Shown piece by piece: positions 5,066 through 6,012 of a stretch of DNA of 6,012 nt. The stretch is from Pseudomonadota bacterium (GTDB lineage: Bacteria; Pseudomonadota; Alphaproteobacteria; Rhizobiales; Devosiaceae). Both the position numbers and the translations under genes were made by a program. The first letter of the stretch is position 1, and every line of letters starts with the position of its first letter. The notes beneath the pieces were generated by a model. That model worked only from the letters and a program-made list of their open reading frames with translations, searched no databases and had not been told where the DNA came from. Location: the NCBI GenBank assembly GCA_023433985.1, contig JAEYTN010000160.1, forward strand, positions 1 to 6,012, read 5' to 3'.

Positions 5066-5148
5066 GGAGTGGCAGCGCTCCCTGGCCGCTGCTGACCCCA
5101 CCTGTCTAGATCGACCTTGACACGTGCGCAAGGATAGTCTGAAACTCC

Positions 5149-5162
5149 TGCAATCGATTGCA
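5149..5162. promoter_or_regulatory. LacI-family operator O1
   Basis: TGCAATCGATTGCA is a perfect 14-bp palindrome that fits the LacI-family pattern TGNAANCGNTTNCA with its central CG. It lies 84 bp upstream of the repressor start and is centred 35 bp from O2, with which it shares the core AATCGATT. It is closer to the repressor gene, so it may serve autoregulation or cooperative binding with O2. Confidence 0.75.
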
Positions 5163-5189
5163 TTGATCTGCCCAGGGCGTTCGTGTAAT
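5163..5189 (+). promoter_or_regulatory. Putative promoter of the sugar transporter operon
   Basis: TTGATC (5163-5168) and TGTAAT (5184-5189) are separated by 15 bp, slightly short of the optimum. The -10 box is strong (5/6) and lies inside operator O2. A start near 5196 would give a leader of about 105 nt, which contains an inverted repeat GATCCC-N8-GGGATC (5214-5233). Confidence 0.4.
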
Positions 5190-5199
5190 CGATTACACG
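5182..5199. promoter_or_regulatory. LacI-family operator O2, over the transporter promoter
   Basis: CGTGTAATCGATTACACG is a perfect 18-bp palindrome with the inner LacI-type form TGTAATCGATTACA. It covers TGTAAT (5184-5189), a 5/6 match to a -10 box for the downstream gene. Repressor binding here would block RNA polymerase directly. Confidence 0.8.
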
Positions 5200-5301
5200 C
5201 TGTCGGCCCGGTTGATCCCGAGAGGAAGGGATCTCGTGAGACCGGCGGAAATTTCGCGAGGGGCGAGTCCGCTCCTGGGTGAACGTTGGGAGGACTACAT
5301 T

Positions 5302-6012
5302 ATGAAGTTTGCAATGTCGGCAGTGGCCGTGACGGCTGCTGCCCTGCTCGGCAGCACGTCTGTTTACGCTGCGGATGTGGAAGTGATCCACTGGTGGACC
5401 TCGGGTGGTGAGCAGGCGGCCGTGTCCGTGTTCGCCAACGAATTCGACGCCACGGGCGACAAGTGGGTGGATAACGCCATCGCGCTGGGCGAGAACGCCC
5501 GTCCGGCCATCATGCAGCGCGCCCTGGGCGGCGATCCGCCGGATGCGGCGCAGTTCAATCCGGGCCGCCAGTACGAAGAACTGATCGCGGCCGGCCTGCT
5601 GCTCGATCTGACGCCGCTTGCCGAGAAGGAAGGCTGGGACAACTTCATCCGCCCGGCTTCCATCAGCGCGCCGTGCAAGATCGATGGCAAGTGGTACTGC
5701 GTGCCGGTCAACATCCACATGGAAAACTGGGCCTGGGCTTCGGTGGCTGCCTTCCAGAAGGCCGGCCTCGAGGTTCCGAAGGACTGGGACACCTACGTCG
5801 CGGATCTGCCCAAGCTGAAGGACGCCGGCGTCATTCCGTTCGCGGTCGGCGGTGACGGTGGCGGCTGGCAGGTTTCGCTGCTCGCCAACCAGTTGATCCT
5901 CGCCCAGCTCGGCGCCGAAAGCGTCGAGAAGATCTGGAAGGATAAGGACGTCGAGCTCGCCGGCGGGCCGGAAGTTCTCAAGGCCTTCCAGACCCTGAAG
6001 ACGCTCGGTGAA
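5302..6012 (+). CDS. Periplasmic sugar-binding protein of an ABC importer, 3' end beyond the window
   Basis: The frame opens at ATG 5302 and stays open for 237 codons to the window edge. GGGAGGA (5288-5294) at 7-nt spacing fixes the start. A signal peptide is clear (Lys2, hydrophobic 7-17, cut after Ala23, VYA|AD). The mature part is a solute-binding protein of the COG1653 (UgpB/MalE-like) class: VEVIHWWTSGGEQAAV (26-41), GDPPDAAQFNPG (77-88), YCVPVNIHMENWAWA (132-146) and the DWDTYVADLPKLKDAGVIPFA segment (161-181). The HWWTSGGE and PVN-x-H patterns are most like glucose/mannose-type binding proteins (GtsA-like), so a hexose or small glucoside is the best guess. Cys125 and Cys133 could form a disulfide. 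About 170-200 C-terminal residues are missing. Permease and ATPase genes are expected downstream. The gene is divergent from, and very likely controlled by, the LacI-type repressor. Confidence 0.93.
   Translation, partial: MKFAMSAVAVTAAALLGSTSVYAADVEVIHWWTSGGEQAAVSVFANEFDATGDKWVDNAIALGENARPAIMQRALGGDPPDAAQFNPGRQYEELIAAGLLLDLTPLAEKEGWDNFIRPASISAPCKIDGKWYCVPVNIHMENWAWASVAAFQKAGLEVPKDWDTYVADLPKLKDAGVIPFAVGGDGGGWQVSLLANQLILAQLGAESVEKIWKDKDVELAGGPEVLKAFQTLKTLGE

Noticed and set aside
4088..5095. A 335-codon plus-strand open frame opposite the LacI-type gene
   Set aside because: It is a shadow of the repressor: His/Arg/Gly/Ala-rich translation, no domain, and no plausible start region.
5200..5301. 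A riboswitch in the leader of the sugar-binding protein gene
   Set aside because: There are short inverted repeats such as GATCCC-N8-GGGATC, but no conserved riboswitch core that I recognise, and the twin LacI operators already explain regulation.
5062..5718. A minus-strand open frame of 218 codons crossing the divergent operator region and the sugar-binding protein gene
   Set aside because: It covers the LacI operators and is antisense to a signal-peptide-bearing binding protein with a strong ribosome-binding site. It has no recognisable domain.

Overview
The window reads as ordinary chromosome from a GC-rich alphaproteobacterium, most likely order Hyphomicrobiales (Rhizobiales). The clues are the two-domain cold-shock protein followed by a secreted DUF192 protein, the alphaproteobacterial form of the hemolysin III protein, GANTC (CcrM-type) sites between genes, and a LacI-regulated sugar ABC transporter of the kind abundant in this order. 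A Devosia-like genus is possible, but the sequence alone does not settle it. There is no sign of phage, transposon, plasmid or CRISPR.

Layout. At the left edge is the N-terminal half of glyoxalase I (gloA, minus), divergent from a two-domain cold-shock protein (plus). A palindrome-rich, REP-like intergenic stretch follows, then a secreted DUF192 protein (plus). That gene converges on a hemolysin III/PAQR-family membrane protein (minus). This in turn is divergent from an ArsR/SdpR-type repressor (plus) that has a long Ala/Pro-rich tail. The repressor runs tail-to-tail into an ElyC/YdcF-type DUF218 membrane protein (minus), and both stop codons lie in one CTAG. Upstream of it on the minus strand are tRNA-Arg(UCU), with its own promoter, and a LacI-family repressor. 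Divergent from lacI, and running off the right edge, is a periplasmic sugar-binding protein of an ABC importer (plus). This last gene is open at the window end.

How the parts work together. The clearest regulatory unit is at the right end. The lacI-type gene and the sugar-binding protein gene share a 236-bp divergent region. It holds two perfect palindromes with the LacI-family pattern TGNAANCGNTTNCA, centred 35 bp apart, the second lying over a good -10 box for the transporter. Local repression of a sugar-uptake operon, relieved by the sugar or a derivative, is the natural reading. A second likely unit is the ArsR-type gene, with a CGTAAC-N6-GTTACG inverted repeat directly after a perfect TTGACA box. 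The other genes look like housekeeping or envelope functions with no evident shared pathway.

I did not find a convincing new system. The points most worth a second look are the clamp-binding-like C-terminus of the ArsR protein, the loss of two of the three expected PAQR zinc-ligand histidines in the hemolysin III protein, the twin LacI operators, and the GANTC cluster in front of gloA and the cold-shock gene.
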